Part shown: positions 43,374-51,547 of the stretch, piece after piece
Position numbering within the stretch: position 1 is the stretch's first letter
Layout of the letters: every line of letters starts with the position of its first letter
Assembly (NCBI GenBank): GCA_003021045.1
Contig: PXRN01000010.1
Span: forward strand, 248,001 to 312,000
Direction: 5' to 3'
Length of the DNA: 64,000 nt
Source: Halobacteriales archaeon QS_4_69_34
Lineage (GTDB): Archaea; Halobacteriota; Halobacteria; Halobacteriales; Halococcaceae
Position numbers and translations under genes: made by a program
The notes under the pieces: model-generated
The model's input: the letters and a program-made list of their open reading frames with translations, nothing else
Database searches by the model: none
What the model was told of the DNA's origin: nothing

Positions 43374-43733
43374 TCAGCGCTCCGTCGGTCGACGCCGGCC
43401 GACGTATCGGAACTCGATTACGTCGACGACCGTCCCCCCGTTCCACGCACCGTCGCCGTTGATCTCCCGCCACGCGTCGCGGAACTCCGTGAGCGTGTAG
43501 CCGCCTTCCGCCCGGGCGTCGGCCTCGTCCATCGCGCCCAGGGGCTGGCGGTAGACGTCCTCGATCGCGATGTAGCAGTCACACTCGTCGTCGCTCGTGA
43601 ACGGCTCCGTCACCGCCATCCGAACCGACCCCACGGCCGGGCGGCCGTAGGCTTCGGCCCAGTCCCGGCGCGTGGCCGTCTTCGTGCCCGCCCGAATCGA
43701 CTCGACGTGCTCGGGCTGGAACAGCAGGCTCAC
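43374..43733 (-). CDS. ASCH-domain protein
   Basis: 119 aa protein with the ASCH (PUA-like) beta-barrel fold, expected to bind RNA or a nucleoside. It starts GTG at 43733 (SLLFQPEHVESIRAGTKTAT), with the hallmark KTATRRDWAEAYGRP basic patch, then GSVRMAVTEPF, CDCYIAIEDVYRQPLG and FRDAWREINGDGAWNGGTVV followed by VDVIEFRYV. The GTG choice follows the family layout, in which the K-T-x-T-x-R motif comes near residue 20; any longer N-terminus would be Arg-rich shadow. Some ASCH proteins are amidohydrolases for modified cytidine, but most are uncharacterised. It is monocistronic. Confidence 0.83.
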   Translation of the reverse strand: MSLLFQPEHVESIRAGTKTATRRDWAEAYGRPAVGSVRMAVTEPFTSDDECDCYIAIEDVYRQPLGAMDEADARAEGGYTLTEFRDAWREINGDGAWNGGTVVDVIEFRYVGRRRPTER

Positions 43734-44170
43734 GTCCCGAGCCGCGTCCGCGAGTGGGAAAACGCTGGCGGGCCACCAGCGGCCGGGCGGCCGTCGTCGC
43801 GGAACCGCGCGAGGCCCGCGCTGCCGACCCCGGACTCGCCATCGGGACCCGCGACGTCGAGCGCCGGGCTGCCCCCGGCGACCGTCACCCGCTCCGCTAC
43901 GAGGAACGCCGGCGGACGGACGGCGAGCGGATCGGCAGGTCAGCACTGTCCTCGACGAGAACACGACGACGCGCCCGCCGGCCTGTCGCGGGTCCATCTC
44001 CAGGGGACGTGACCGTCCGCGTCGTGGACTCACCCGAAGGCGTGCCGGTAGGAGAGTGCACCGCGAGTTCAGCGGTCGCACCGCCGCGGCGTCGCCGGCT
44101 CCGTCGCCAGCGCCTCGGCGTCGCGGTTCCGGGCGAACGCCGAAGACGAGCGCTTTTGCGAGCGGCGCGA
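43734..44170. other. Gene-free stretch upstream of the PhnP-like gene
   Basis: I see no supportable gene on either strand. The sequence is GC-rich, and open frames there have no protein-like composition. A plus-frame segment near 44008-44062 (DVTVRVVDSPEGVPVGECT) looks vaguely protein-like but has no clear start or continuation. The stretch continues into the tandem repeats at 44171-44268. Confidence 0.5.
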
Positions 44171-44268
44171 GACGTCGGGACGGGGAAAGAATGGGACCGA
44201 CCGACACCGGGAGCCAGGGAAAGGGTGGGACCGACCGACGTCGGGAACGGATCGGCGGGACCCCGACC
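44171..44268 (+). repeat. Three imperfect tandem repeats (32-34 bp) before the PhnP-like gene
   Basis: Units at 44171-44202, 44203-44236 and 44237-44268 share GAC(G/A)(T/C)CGGGA at the start and G(G/C)GACC(CC)GACC at the end with a variable purine-rich middle. The array ends 11 bp before the ATG of the next gene, so it overlaps the expected promoter zone and replaces a recognisable TATA box. Too few units and no unique spacers, so it is not CRISPR. Confidence 0.6.
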
Positions 44269-44279
44269 GAGGAACGGGG

Positions 44280-45152
44280 ATGAAACTCGAGTTCCTCGGC
44301 TCGGGCGGGAACTCGCCGATCCCGACGCCGACGTGTCGCTGTGAGGTCTGTGCCGAGGCACGGACCGAGGGCGTCCCGTACGCCCGCCACGGAAACTCGA
44401 TGTACCTCCACGACCTGAACGCGCTGATCGACGCCCCCGAATACGCCTTCTCGAGCCTGAACCGGGCGGGGATCGATCGGCTGGAGTACGTGTTTCTCAC
44501 ACACTGGCATCCCGATCACGTGAACGGGCTGCGGGTCGTACAGTCCCGGGACCTCCGATCGTTCTTCCGGAACCCGGACCGGGGGTTGCTCGATGCCGCC
44601 AGCGAGGACCGCCCCACGCTCGTCACGACCCGGGCGGTCTACGAGCGGACCTGCGAGACCCTCGGCTCGCTCCGACACTTCGTCGAGGCGGCCGGCTTCG
44701 CCGACACGCACTTTCTCGACGAGGAGCCGCTGTCCGTCGGCGACTACGAGGTTTCGGCGATCCCCTACCCGCTCGAAGACGCCGACACGGAGCCCGATGC
44801 CACGGCCTTCGTCATCGAATCCGGCGGACGGACGCTCCTGATCGCGTCCGACGACGCCCGGTACCTCGACGAGTCCCGGCTCCCCGGCGCGGATCTCGCG
44901 GTCTTCGAGTGCGGGCTGTTCGAGGCGCTGCCCGACGGCACGCCCCTGCTGACCGACGCCGACCGGTCGTTCCTCGCCGACGAGCTCCGCCACGAGGAGG
45001 TCATAGAGCGCATCGAGCGGGTCGATCCCGAGAGAGCGGTGCTCACGGAGATCGAACACCTCTACGCGCGCGGCGCCGACGAGTACGCCCGTCTCGAAGC
45101 CGACTACGACTCGATCCGCTTCGCCTACGACGGGCTGGTGGTCGAACTCTGA
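44280..45152 (+). CDS. PhnP-like metallo-beta-lactamase-fold phosphodiesterase
   Basis: 290 aa MBL-fold hydrolase. The N-terminal MKLEFLGSGGNSPIPTPTC is followed by a CRCEVC cysteine cluster (structural zinc, the PhnP hallmark), the HxHxDH metal motif as THWHPDHVNG, the late Asp/His elements LLIASDDARYLDES and EIEHLYARG. PhnP proteins hydrolyse cyclic phosphodiesters such as ribosyl-1,2-cyclic phosphate, and relatives act in tRNA 3' maturation; which applies here is unknown. The canonical final His may be in EIEHLYARG. There are no phosphonate-pathway genes nearby. Confidence 0.88.
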   Translation: MKLEFLGSGGNSPIPTPTCRCEVCAEARTEGVPYARHGNSMYLHDLNALIDAPEYAFSSLNRAGIDRLEYVFLTHWHPDHVNGLRVVQSRDLRSFFRNPDRGLLDAASEDRPTLVTTRAVYERTCETLGSLRHFVEAAGFADTHFLDEEPLSVGDYEVSAIPYPLEDADTEPDATAFVIESGGRTLLIASDDARYLDESRLPGADLAVFECGLFEALPDGTPLLTDADRSFLADELRHEEVIERIERVDPERAVLTEIEHLYARGADEYARLEADYDSIRFAYDGLVVEL

Positions 45153-45154
45153 GG

Positions 45155-45168
45155 ACGACGGCCGTCGT
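45155..45168. repeat. 14-bp perfect palindrome after the PhnP-like gene
   Basis: ACGACGGCCGTCGT begins 3 bp after the TGA of the preceding gene. It could be a binding site or transcript-end hairpin; by chance such palindromes are uncommon but not rare in GC-rich DNA. Confidence 0.35.
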
Positions 45169-45349
45169 GATCCCGCCGGGAGCGACCGGTTCGGCCGTGG
45201 CGGTCGGCGACTGCTGGCCGCGGACTTCGCCTCCCTGCTACGGCGGTTCTACGGACCGTGGACCGTTCCGCTCCGAGGCCCGTCGATATCGATGGACGGC
45301 ACGCCGGAAAAGAGGTGGTGTGGCTGTACTCGGGAAGCCGATCCGCGGA

Positions 45350-46168
45350 TTAGCCTATCTTCGCCTTGCCGTTGCCTCCTTGCTTCGCTTTGCCACCGTC
45401 GTCACCGTCGCTCGGAGTAGCCGTGTCCTTGGCCTCTCCGCCCGTACCGTCGTCGCCGTCAGTACCGTCGTCGCTCGGTGCTCCCGTGGTGGTTGCTCCA
45501 CCGTCTTCCGAGGTAGTGGTTTCGGCGGTCGTGTCCTCAGTTATCACGGTCGTCGTCGGCTCCTCGGTCATAGTCTCGCTATCGTCCTCGGTCGTCGGTC
45601 GCGGACCTTCTGTTACTGTTTCGATCGTCGCGGTCGTATCCCCCTCAGTCGTCATTGTCGGCGAGGTCATCGTCGGACTATCCGGTCCCTCAGTTGTCGT
45701 CTCTGGCACGACAGTCGCCTCACATTCAGCGGCTGTCGAGAGAGACACGGCATCAATAGTGCCGTTCTCGAAAACCTCCGCGTTGGTCTGAACTGTGTTG
45801 CAGTCGAATGGTGGCTGTTCAAATGCTACTTCGTCGCTACTGGTGCTTATGACGCCAGAGTAGTTACCCGGCTCGTAGATTTCGACACTCAGTGTTTCGT
45901 TCGGTGCGAACGTTCTGGTTTCGTTGAATACAGGTTCGTCGGAGGTCTCGTTTGAGAGAGTCAGACCGATCTCCTGCTCGGACGATCCGACATTCTCGAT
46001 TGATACGAAGTGAGGATCGAGCGAGTCATCAAGTTCCGATTCTTCGCCAATGGTTACTGTCGTCTCGTTCCCGTCCTGTGCGAACACACTGCCTTCTGCT
46101 ACAAGTAGTCCACCCGCCACTACCAACAGCAGCAGCGCCATCGTACTGACTGGCCTGATTCGTGCCAT
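45350..46168 (-). CDS. Secreted threonine-rich protein of unknown function
   Basis: 272 aa protein with a classical Sec signal (MARIRPVSTMALLLLVVAGG, cleavage near EGSVFAQ). Residues about 35-155 form a beta-rich domain (SIENVGSSEQEIGLTLSNET, FAPNETLSVEIYEPGNYSGV) with several N-glycosylation sites (NET, NYS, NGT) and two cysteines (FDCNTVQ, AECEATV) that may pair. From about 155 it is a Thr/Ser/Glu/Pro stalk suitable for dense O-glycosylation, ending GGNGKAKIG without a transmembrane anchor. Codon usage is markedly more A/T than neighbours, pointing to transfer. No homologous family is recognised. It lies between the PhnP-like gene and tRNA-Gln. Confidence 0.75.
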   Translation of the reverse strand: MARIRPVSTMALLLLVVAGGLLVAEGSVFAQDGNETTVTIGEESELDDSLDPHFVSIENVGSSEQEIGLTLSNETSDEPVFNETRTFAPNETLSVEIYEPGNYSGVISTSSDEVAFEQPPFDCNTVQTNAEVFENGTIDAVSLSTAAECEATVVPETTTEGPDSPTMTSPTMTTEGDTTATIETVTEGPRPTTEDDSETMTEEPTTTVITEDTTAETTTSEDGGATTTGAPSDDGTDGDDGTGGEAKDTATPSDGDDGGKAKQGGNGKAKIG

Positions 46169-46401
46169 ACCCCTCTCCCTACCGCGCGTATCGAGTTATA
46201 GCTGAGGTAGCCTCAAAAAGCCATTTCACTTTGATCATCCCACATATTCGACCGAGAATCGCGGGAAGGACGAACCGCCAGAAAAGAGGGTGTACGTCCC
46301 AAACTGCCTGACTCGGTACACTCGACCGTAACGTATGGGCCCATCTCGGTTTCTCCTACCGAGGTCCTGAAAACTGCCGATAGAATCCCTGAAAACCCGT
46401 A

Positions 46402-46474
46402 TAGTCCCGGGCAGATTCGAACTGCCGTCAACGGCTCCAAAGGCCGCTATGATTGGCCACTACACCACGGGACT
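46402..46474 (-). tRNA. tRNA-Gln(UUG)
   Basis: A 73-nt cloverleaf on the minus strand. The acceptor stem pairs AGTCCCG (46468-46474) with CGGGACT (46403-46409); the anticodon loop CTTTGGA carries UUG (46438-46440) in a GCGGC/GCCGT stem; the T arm is GGCAG-TTCGAAT-CTGCC. The discriminator is A. No intron and no encoded CCA. Flanking sequence 46169-46401 has no supportable gene. Left of it lies a lower-GC secreted-protein gene, so the tRNA is a candidate integration site, but no 3'-end duplication was found. Confidence 0.93.
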
Positions 46475-46633
46475 TCTCGGTTCACCGCTCGCCCCGCGAG
46501 CATCGAAGACGCCGCGTGTCTTGATGTCGCGGAGTGGCGAACGAACGTACCGACGGAGCACACTTGAACGCTTCGAGAGGCCGAATCCCGGGTCGGGCCG
46601 GCGTTCGATCCCACTCCCGGGTCCACCAGACCT

Positions 46634-47725
46634 ATGTCCCGCTCGCGCGAACCGCGGTCGATGACCGACGAGCACGACGGAAGCGACCGGAGCGGCGGGG
46701 AGGGCGGGAGCGACCGGGACGACGGAAACGGAACGGCGTTGTTCCTCCGAAGCGACGAGCTCGCGGGGCTCGCGGCTCCCGAGGAGTACGTCGACGCGGT
46801 GCGGGAGGGCTACCGCCAGCGCGGCGCGGGCGCACCGGCGGCCCCGCGGACGACGCTGGCGAACGAGGACCCGCCCGGGATGCTCACGGGCTATCTCGCC
46901 GTCCTGCCCGAGACGGGCGCGATGGGCGGGTACACCTACGCCGCGGGCTTCGGGGGCCGGGACGCCCACTTCTTCCTGCCGCTGTTCGACGCCGAATCGG
47001 GGAACCCGCTCGCGCTGCTCGACGGCGCGAGTCTCAACCCCTTCAAGACCGGGGCGGCGGGTGCGGTGGGCGTCGACGCGCTCGCGCGCGAGGACGCGAG
47101 CACGCTCGCCGTGATCGGCAGCGGCGCGCAGGCGCGCGGCCAGCTCCGGGCGACGGCGACGGTCCGGGCGTTCGACACCGTCGAGGTCTACTCGCCGACC
47201 GCCGCCCACCGCGAGGCCTTCGCCGCCGCGATGAACGACCAGCTGGAGGCGACCGTCGCGGCCGTCGCCTCCAGTGCGGCCGCGGTCGAGGGCGCGGACG
47301 TCGTAGTGACGGCGACCAGTAGCGACGAGCCGGTCTTCGACGGCGACCTGCTCGAACCGGGCACGCACGTCACGGCGATGGGTCAGTATGACAGAGAGAA
47401 ACGCGAGCTCGACGCGACGACGATCGAGCGCGCGACGTACGTCCCCGACCTCCGCGAGCGCGTCGCCCAGGACGCGGGCTCGTTCATCCACGCCCTCGAG
47501 GCGGGCGTCGTGGGCGAGGGACACGTCCGCGCCGAGCTCGGCGAAATCGTCGCCGGCACCGCACCGGGCCGCGAGTCCGCGGCGGAGATCACGGTGTTCG
47601 ACTCCGGGGGTACGGCCATCGAGACCGTCGCCGCGGCCCACCTCCTCTACGAGCGGGCGCGCGAGCAGGGCCTCGGCGAGGAGATCGAGTTCGCACCGGC
47701 GAGCGAGGCACTCACCGGGGAGTGA
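46634..47725 (+). CDS. Ornithine cyclodeaminase/mu-crystallin-family NAD(P)-dependent protein
   Basis: 363 aa Rossmann-fold enzyme of the ornithine cyclodeaminase/archaeal alanine dehydrogenase family. It has the N-terminal LFLRSDELAGLAAPEEYVDA domain, MGGYTYAAGFGGRDAHFFLP, the substrate Lys region LNPFKTGAAGAVGVDALA, and nucleotide fold STLAVIGSGAQARGQLRAT. In place of the Asp that OCD uses for ornithine it has TSSDEPVFDGDLLEPGTHVT, compatible with Ala dehydrogenase or a ketimine reductase. The Asp/Gly-rich N-terminal 30 residues are unlike the family and make the second ATG at 46661 equally possible. It lies 160 bp downstream of tRNA-Gln and convergent with the presenilin-type gene. Confidence 0.87.
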   Translation: MSRSREPRSMTDEHDGSDRSGGEGGSDRDDGNGTALFLRSDELAGLAAPEEYVDAVREGYRQRGAGAPAAPRTTLANEDPPGMLTGYLAVLPETGAMGGYTYAAGFGGRDAHFFLPLFDAESGNPLALLDGASLNPFKTGAAGAVGVDALAREDASTLAVIGSGAQARGQLRATATVRAFDTVEVYSPTAAHREAFAAAMNDQLEATVAAVASSAAAVEGADVVVTATSSDEPVFDGDLLEPGTHVTAMGQYDREKRELDATTIERATYVPDLRERVAQDAGSFIHALEAGVVGEGHVRAELGEIVAGTAPGRESAAEITVFDSGGTAIETVAAAHLLYERAREQGLGEEIEFAPASEALTGE

Positions 47726-47753
47726 ACAATCTGACACGAGTGCTCGCCGACCA

Positions 47754-48884
47754 TCAGAGATACGGCCCGAGCCCGAGCGCCCGCACGAGTGGGATCCCAC
47801 TCGCGAGCGCGCCGAGGAGGTAGCCGCCGATCGCGCCGCCGTTCAGGAGGGGCAACCCGGCGTGCGCGCGACCACGCAACACCAGCCAGAGCAGCACACC
47901 GAGCCCCGCGAGCGTACCGACCATCGCCGAGAGCGCCGGGAGCGTGAGCGCCGGGAGCCACGACACGCCGAGCGAGGGCGCGGGCGCGAAGGCGGCCGCG
48001 CTGGCGACCATCACGGTAGGCATCACCGCGTCGCCCAGCCCGACGAAGAGCGCGTCGCGCTCGGCGACCGTGGGGCGGTCACCGGCGTCCGCGCTCTCGT
48101 TCGCCGTCGCGCTCCTCTCGTCGTCGCTCTCGCCGCCGTCGGGCGTGGCCGGGGTGTCCCGCTCGTCGGTGCGAGCGGTCGCGTTCTCGCCATCCGCGCC
48201 CTCGGCGGTCGTGCTCTCGGCAGTTCCGCTCTCGGCACCCTCGTCCTCGGCGCTCGCGTCCCCGGCCCCGCCGTCGAGAAACGAGTACGAGAGCGCGAGC
48301 GGGACGACGAGCACCACCGGGAGTTTCAGCTCCATCACGCCGTCGGCGAGCGCCAGCATGTGCTCGGTGCCGTAGACCGAGACGGCGTCGTAGACCGCGA
48401 GCGCGGCGAGCAGGGCGATCGCCGGCAGGAGGCCGAAGCTGATCCCGAAGAGCGCGGCCGCGCCCGCGCCCATCACGACGCCCGCCGCGTCGATGACGTA
48501 CCACTCGGGATAGCGATAGAGCGCGAGCACCAGCCCCCCGGCCGCGGCGAACGCGGGGACGTTCACCCCGCCCGCGATTTCGAGGGCGAGCCACGGCGGG
48601 AGCAACACCAGAAAGACGTACAGTGCCATGAGTCCCGACGCGAAGAGGACGACCCCGCGGAGCAGCCAGCGCGCGCCGAGCCTGATGGCCCCGAGCATCG
48701 CCGCGGTGGCGACGAGGATCACCCCGAGGTAGAGCGCGCTGTTGGTGGGGTCCGAGGGATCCTCGGTCGCCTGGAAGCCGGCGGCGTCGAACGGCGCGAC
48801 GAGCGCGAGCGCGCCGAGCTGCACGAGGAGGAAGAGCCCGACCGTCGCGGCGGCGGCCGCGAGCGCCCGCCGACGTTGCTGCAT
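47754..48884 (-). CDS. Presenilin-type intramembrane aspartyl protease (PSH family)
   Basis: 376 aa membrane protein with about nine helices, archaeal presenilin/signal-peptide-peptidase homologue. The two catalytic Asp motifs are present: YD in LAVYDAVSVYGTEHML (helix 6) and GxGD in FVGLGDAVMPTVMV (helix 7); the C-terminal PAL region may be AGLPLLNGGAIGG, with L for A. Between helices 6 and 7 is a hydrophilic insertion of about 75 residues, Asp/Glu/Ala/Thr-rich, matching the cytoplasmic loop that is cleaved in presenilins but longer than in the crystallised archaeal PSH. It is the last gene of a probable srp19-gar1-PSH set. Confidence 0.85.
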   Translation of the reverse strand: MQQRRRALAAAAATVGLFLLVQLGALALVAPFDAAGFQATEDPSDPTNSALYLGVILVATAAMLGAIRLGARWLLRGVVLFASGLMALYVFLVLLPPWLALEIAGGVNVPAFAAAGGLVLALYRYPEWYVIDAAGVVMGAGAAALFGISFGLLPAIALLAALAVYDAVSVYGTEHMLALADGVMELKLPVVLVVPLALSYSFLDGGAGDASAEDEGAESGTAESTTAEGADGENATARTDERDTPATPDGGESDDERSATANESADAGDRPTVAERDALFVGLGDAVMPTVMVASAAAFAPAPSLGVSWLPALTLPALSAMVGTLAGLGVLLWLVLRGRAHAGLPLLNGGAIGGYLLGALASGIPLVRALGLGPYL

Positions 48885-49007
48885 ACCATCGCGTCCGCCG
48901 GCGTGGCCTTTGCCGTTTCGCTCTCGGCCGGTCGGCCGAACCCGGCGACGCTCGGGACCTCTCTCGTCCCTTCGTCCTCTCTACCGGGGGAGTCGACGCG
49001 AACGGGA

Positions 49008-49229
49008 CTACTCGCCGTAGAGTTTCGTCCCGAGTAGCCCCGCCGGCCGGTCGTGGGGATCGACGGCGAGATACGGCCGCTCGACGGGACCGAACACGTC
49101 CACGACACGGCCCACGGAGGCGAGCCCCTCGTCGACGACGGACGTGCCGATCTCGGGGTAGTGCTCGTCGGGCGAACGTACGATCGCGAGCCCCTGTGCC
49201 GTCCGGACGACCTCGCCGACGCGTCTCAT
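49008..49229 (-). CDS. gar1: H/ACA ribonucleoprotein subunit Gar1
   Basis: 73 aa six-stranded barrel subunit of the H/ACA pseudouridylation complex; it binds the thumb loop of Cbf5 and aids turnover. The Gar1 pattern is readable throughout: VGEVVRTAQGLAIVR, PEIGTSVVDEGLASVGRVVD, VFGPVERPYLAVDP and GTKLY. The upstream frame extends but lacks protein character, so MRRVGEVVRT at 49229 is chosen; 73 aa is normal for archaeal Gar1. It lies 97 bp downstream of srp19, a common archaeal pairing. Confidence 0.92.
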   Translation of the reverse strand: MRRVGEVVRTAQGLAIVRSPDEHYPEIGTSVVDEGLASVGRVVDVFGPVERPYLAVDPHDRPAGLLGTKLYGE

Positions 49230-49326
49230 CCTCTCGTTCCTCCCGCTCGGCCCGCCGTCGACGAGCGGCCGCCGCGGACCACCGGCGGTGCGCTTCGGTG
49301 TGCCATGCTCGCCGCCCGTCCGGGCA

Positions 49327-49605
49327 TCACTCGCGCAGCGCGGCGACGTAGGCCGCCACCGCCTGGAGCAGGTCGGACTTGCCGGCGCCGTCGGCGTTCT
49401 CGACGCGGACGTAGCCACGGGCGTCGAACTCGCGGGGGTAGGTCTTCCCGCGCTCGACGGCCGCGTCGTAGCCGACCTGCCCGGCTGCCCGTGCGATCTC
49501 CTCGACCGTGGGCTCCGGGACGGCCATCGAGCGGGGGACGCGCCGGCCCTCGCTCCGGGTCAATCCGGCGTCGAGGTAGGCCGGCCAGATGACGTTCTCG
49601 ACCAT
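49327..49605 (-). CDS. srp19: Signal recognition particle 19 kDa protein SRP19
   Basis: 92 aa SRP19, which binds helices 6 and 8 of 7S RNA and prepares it for SRP54. Motifs: [20 protein letters not shown] (the family-defining N-terminus with R-R-x-P), [20 protein letters not shown] and a short [11 protein letters not shown] before the terminal helix. ATG at 49605 yields [10 protein letters not shown], standard for archaea; upstream extensions are basic shadow. It heads the srp19-gar1-PSH run, linking membrane-protein targeting with an intramembrane protease. Confidence 0.95.
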   Translation of the reverse strand: MVENVIWPAYLDAGLTRSEGRRVPRSMAVPEPTVEEIARAAGQVGYDAAVERGKTYPREFDARGYVRVENADGAGKSDLLQAVAAYVAALRE

Positions 49606-49864
49606 GCCGGGAGGGCGAGCCGGGCGGGTAAATGTCTCACGGGCCGCGATCGGCGGGAGGAGAGACGCCGACCGTGGGGGCCGATGCACCCAAGAGACAC
49701 ACCGCGATCGCATTGCGACTACGATACACCACACGTTTCCCCGCCTTCGCTCCCGGCAGGCCACGGCTGCGACCCCGCTCTCACACGCCGTCCGCCGCTC
49801 GACCGTCGCCCGGCGGCGTCGGACGCCGCCGGGGACACACGGCGCCCAGCCCCACCACGGAGCG

Positions 49865-50011
49865 TCAGCCGTCCACCCAGCGGGTCAGCGCGAGCAGCAC
49901 GCCGTAGCCGACGAGCCCGACGACGAAGACCGTCGCGGGGATGAGAAACGGACCGAACGTCGTCACGAGCGCCTCGATCAGCGCCCGGATCGGCGCGAGA
50001 GGACCACCCAT
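49865..50011 (-). CDS. Small single-span membrane protein
   Basis: 48 aa protein. After a short N-terminus ([20 protein letters not shown]) comes one hydrophobic helix ([20 protein letters not shown]) ending in ALTRWVDG with the positive residue on the inner face. It has a clear start, stop and codon bias, and is of a small haloarchaeal membrane-protein type with no known function. It stands alone between srp19 and the MTH865-like gene, same strand as both. Confidence 0.65.
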   Translation of the reverse strand: MGGPLAPIRALIEALVTTFGPFLIPATVFVVGLVGYGVLLALTRWVDG

Positions 50012-50178
50012 GACCGTTTCACGGCCGGCCGACGGTTAAGTCCGTCCGCCGGCGTCGGGCGATCGGTGCTCCTTTCGCCGCCGGGGACCAGCCGCCGTCG
50101 CCGGCCAACCGGCCGTGGACGCGCCGCTGGCAACGGTCGCTTTCGAAGAAGTCGGACGGGTCCCGGGTGCCGTTGCAG

Positions 50179-50430
50179 CTAGATGTGGTCCTCTTCTTTC
50201 AGCTCCTCGATGATGTCGTCGACGAAGTCCTCGGGCGCGTCGTAGGGGAAGTCCCCGCCCGAGAGCTTCGTGTTGAGTTCCATCGCCGTCATCGAGAAGT
50301 CGCCCGACTCGAACGTCGTCGAGGGGCCGTTCGGGAGCGCCGGGACGAGGTCCATCGGGCTCGAGATCGGGTAGTCCGCACCTTCGAACGCGTCGACCAT
50401 CTGCTCTCTGAGTTCTTGCTCGTCGGCCAT
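50179..50430 (-). CDS. MTH865-like (EF-hand-like) small protein
   Basis: 83 aa acidic cytoplasmic protein of the MTH865 family, known from a methanogen structure with an EF-hand-like helix arrangement but no established function. Recognisable elements: ELREQMVDAFEGADYPISSP, the FESGDFSMTAMEL turn, FPYDAPEDFVDDIIEELKEE. Length is typical. It is monocistronic; no role can be assigned. Confidence 0.8.
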   Translation of the reverse strand: MADEQELREQMVDAFEGADYPISSPMDLVPALPNGPSTTFESGDFSMTAMELNTKLSGGDFPYDAPEDFVDDIIEELKEEDHI

Positions 50431-50586
50431 AGCCGAGCGACCGTTCAGACACGAGCGACAAAAGCGTTTGGAAACGGGCGACCCGAGAGGCCGCGTTGTC
50501 CTGGAGTGTCGCCCATGAGCAGTCGGCCGCGTCCGCGAGCGGGGCCGACGGGCGGCGGTGGGGCCACAAGGGCGGTCGGCGGACGC

Positions 50587-51375
50587 TCACGTCCCCTCGT
50601 CGAGGAGCGTCCCGACCTCGCCGAGCGAATCGAGCACGTGATCGGGCTGGACGGTGGCGTCGTCGAGGTCGGCCCGGTCGGCGACGCCCGTCAGGACGAG
50701 CGCGGTGGTCATCCCCTCGCGCTCGCCCATCGCGATATCGGTGTCGAGGCGATCGCCGATCAGGAGACACCCCGCGGGATCGACGCCGAGGGTCCGTGCC
50801 ACGGCGCTGGCGGTTTCGGCGGAGGGTTTGCCGAGCACGCGGTCGGGTTCGCGGTCGGTGACGCCCGCGACCGCCCGGACGATCGCCCCCGAGCCCGGCA
50901 CCGGGCCGTCGGGCCCCGGGATCGTCCGGTCGGGATCGGTGCCGACGAACGCCGCCCCCGCCTCGATCGCCCGGAGTGCCACAGTCAGCCGGTCGTAGTC
51001 GAATCCCCGGTCGTAGGAGGCCACGAGCACGTCCGTGCCGAGAGGATCGTCGGTCAGGGCGCAGCCGGCCGCGCGGAACTGTGCTTCGAGGCCCGAGGAG
51101 CCGACGACGAACAGCCGGGCCTCGGGATACTCGCGTGTGAGGAACGCGGCTGTGACGGTGCCGGCGGCGACGACCCGCTCGGGCTCGATCGTGAGTCCCA
51201 TCCCCGCGAGGCGCTCGACGAACGCCGTCGGCGAGCGCGTCGGGTCGTTCGAGACGGCGGCCACCTCCACGTCCGCGGCCCGGAGCGCGTCGAGGCCTGC
51301 CGCTGCGCCCGGGATGAGCGTTCCACCCCGGTAGACCGTCCCGTCGAGGTCGACGACAGCGCCGCGATAGCTCAT
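50587..51375 (-). CDS. HAD-IIA family sugar-phosphate phosphatase (NagD/PGP-like)
   Basis: 262 aa haloacid-dehalogenase phosphatase of subfamily IIA. Motif I VVDLDGTVYRGG with nucleophile Asp, motif II VSNDPTRSP (Asn-x-x-x), motif III Lys in GKPSAE, and motif IV LLIGDRLDTDIAMG. The C2-type cap lies between motifs II and III (TVTAAFLTREYPEARLFVVG). Such enzymes dephosphorylate glycerol-phosphate, p-nitrophenyl-phosphate or nucleotides. ATG at 51375 (MSYRGAVVDLDG) starts immediately before motif I. In haloarchaea some serve archaeal lipid precursor handling; that is not shown here. Confidence 0.9.
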   Translation of the reverse strand: MSYRGAVVDLDGTVYRGGTLIPGAAAGLDALRAADVEVAAVSNDPTRSPTAFVERLAGMGLTIEPERVVAAGTVTAAFLTREYPEARLFVVGSSGLEAQFRAAGCALTDDPLGTDVLVASYDRGFDYDRLTVALRAIEAGAAFVGTDPDRTIPGPDGPVPGSGAIVRAVAGVTDREPDRVLGKPSAETASAVARTLGVDPAGCLLIGDRLDTDIAMGEREGMTTALVLTGVADRADLDDATVQPDHVLDSLGEVGTLLDEGT

Positions 51376-51547
51376 GGCCGTGGGACGCGCCGAGCCGCCG
51401 TAAGCGTGGCCCCGTCGGCGAACGCCCTTCCCCGCTCTCACCGTCGGCGGGCCGCGCTTCCGTGGATCGGGTCGCTCCCGGTGGCCCCGCCACCCGGGTC
51501 ACGGCGATCGGGAGCGGCCCTCCTCGGCTTCGACTGTCGCGGCTCGC

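Noticed and set aside
44171-44268. CRISPR-like array
   Set aside because: Only three imperfect units with no spacers of independent sequence and no cas genes.
43734-44279. An extended ASCH protein or a separate 200-codon gene between ASCH and the PhnP-like gene
   Set aside because: The frames are Arg/Pro-rich with no protein character; the ASCH domain begins naturally at the GTG at 43733.
46213-46345. A possible small gene left of tRNA-Gln
   Set aside because: Short frame with no start support or protein-like pattern, partly next to the tRNA; listed only as unexplained sequence.
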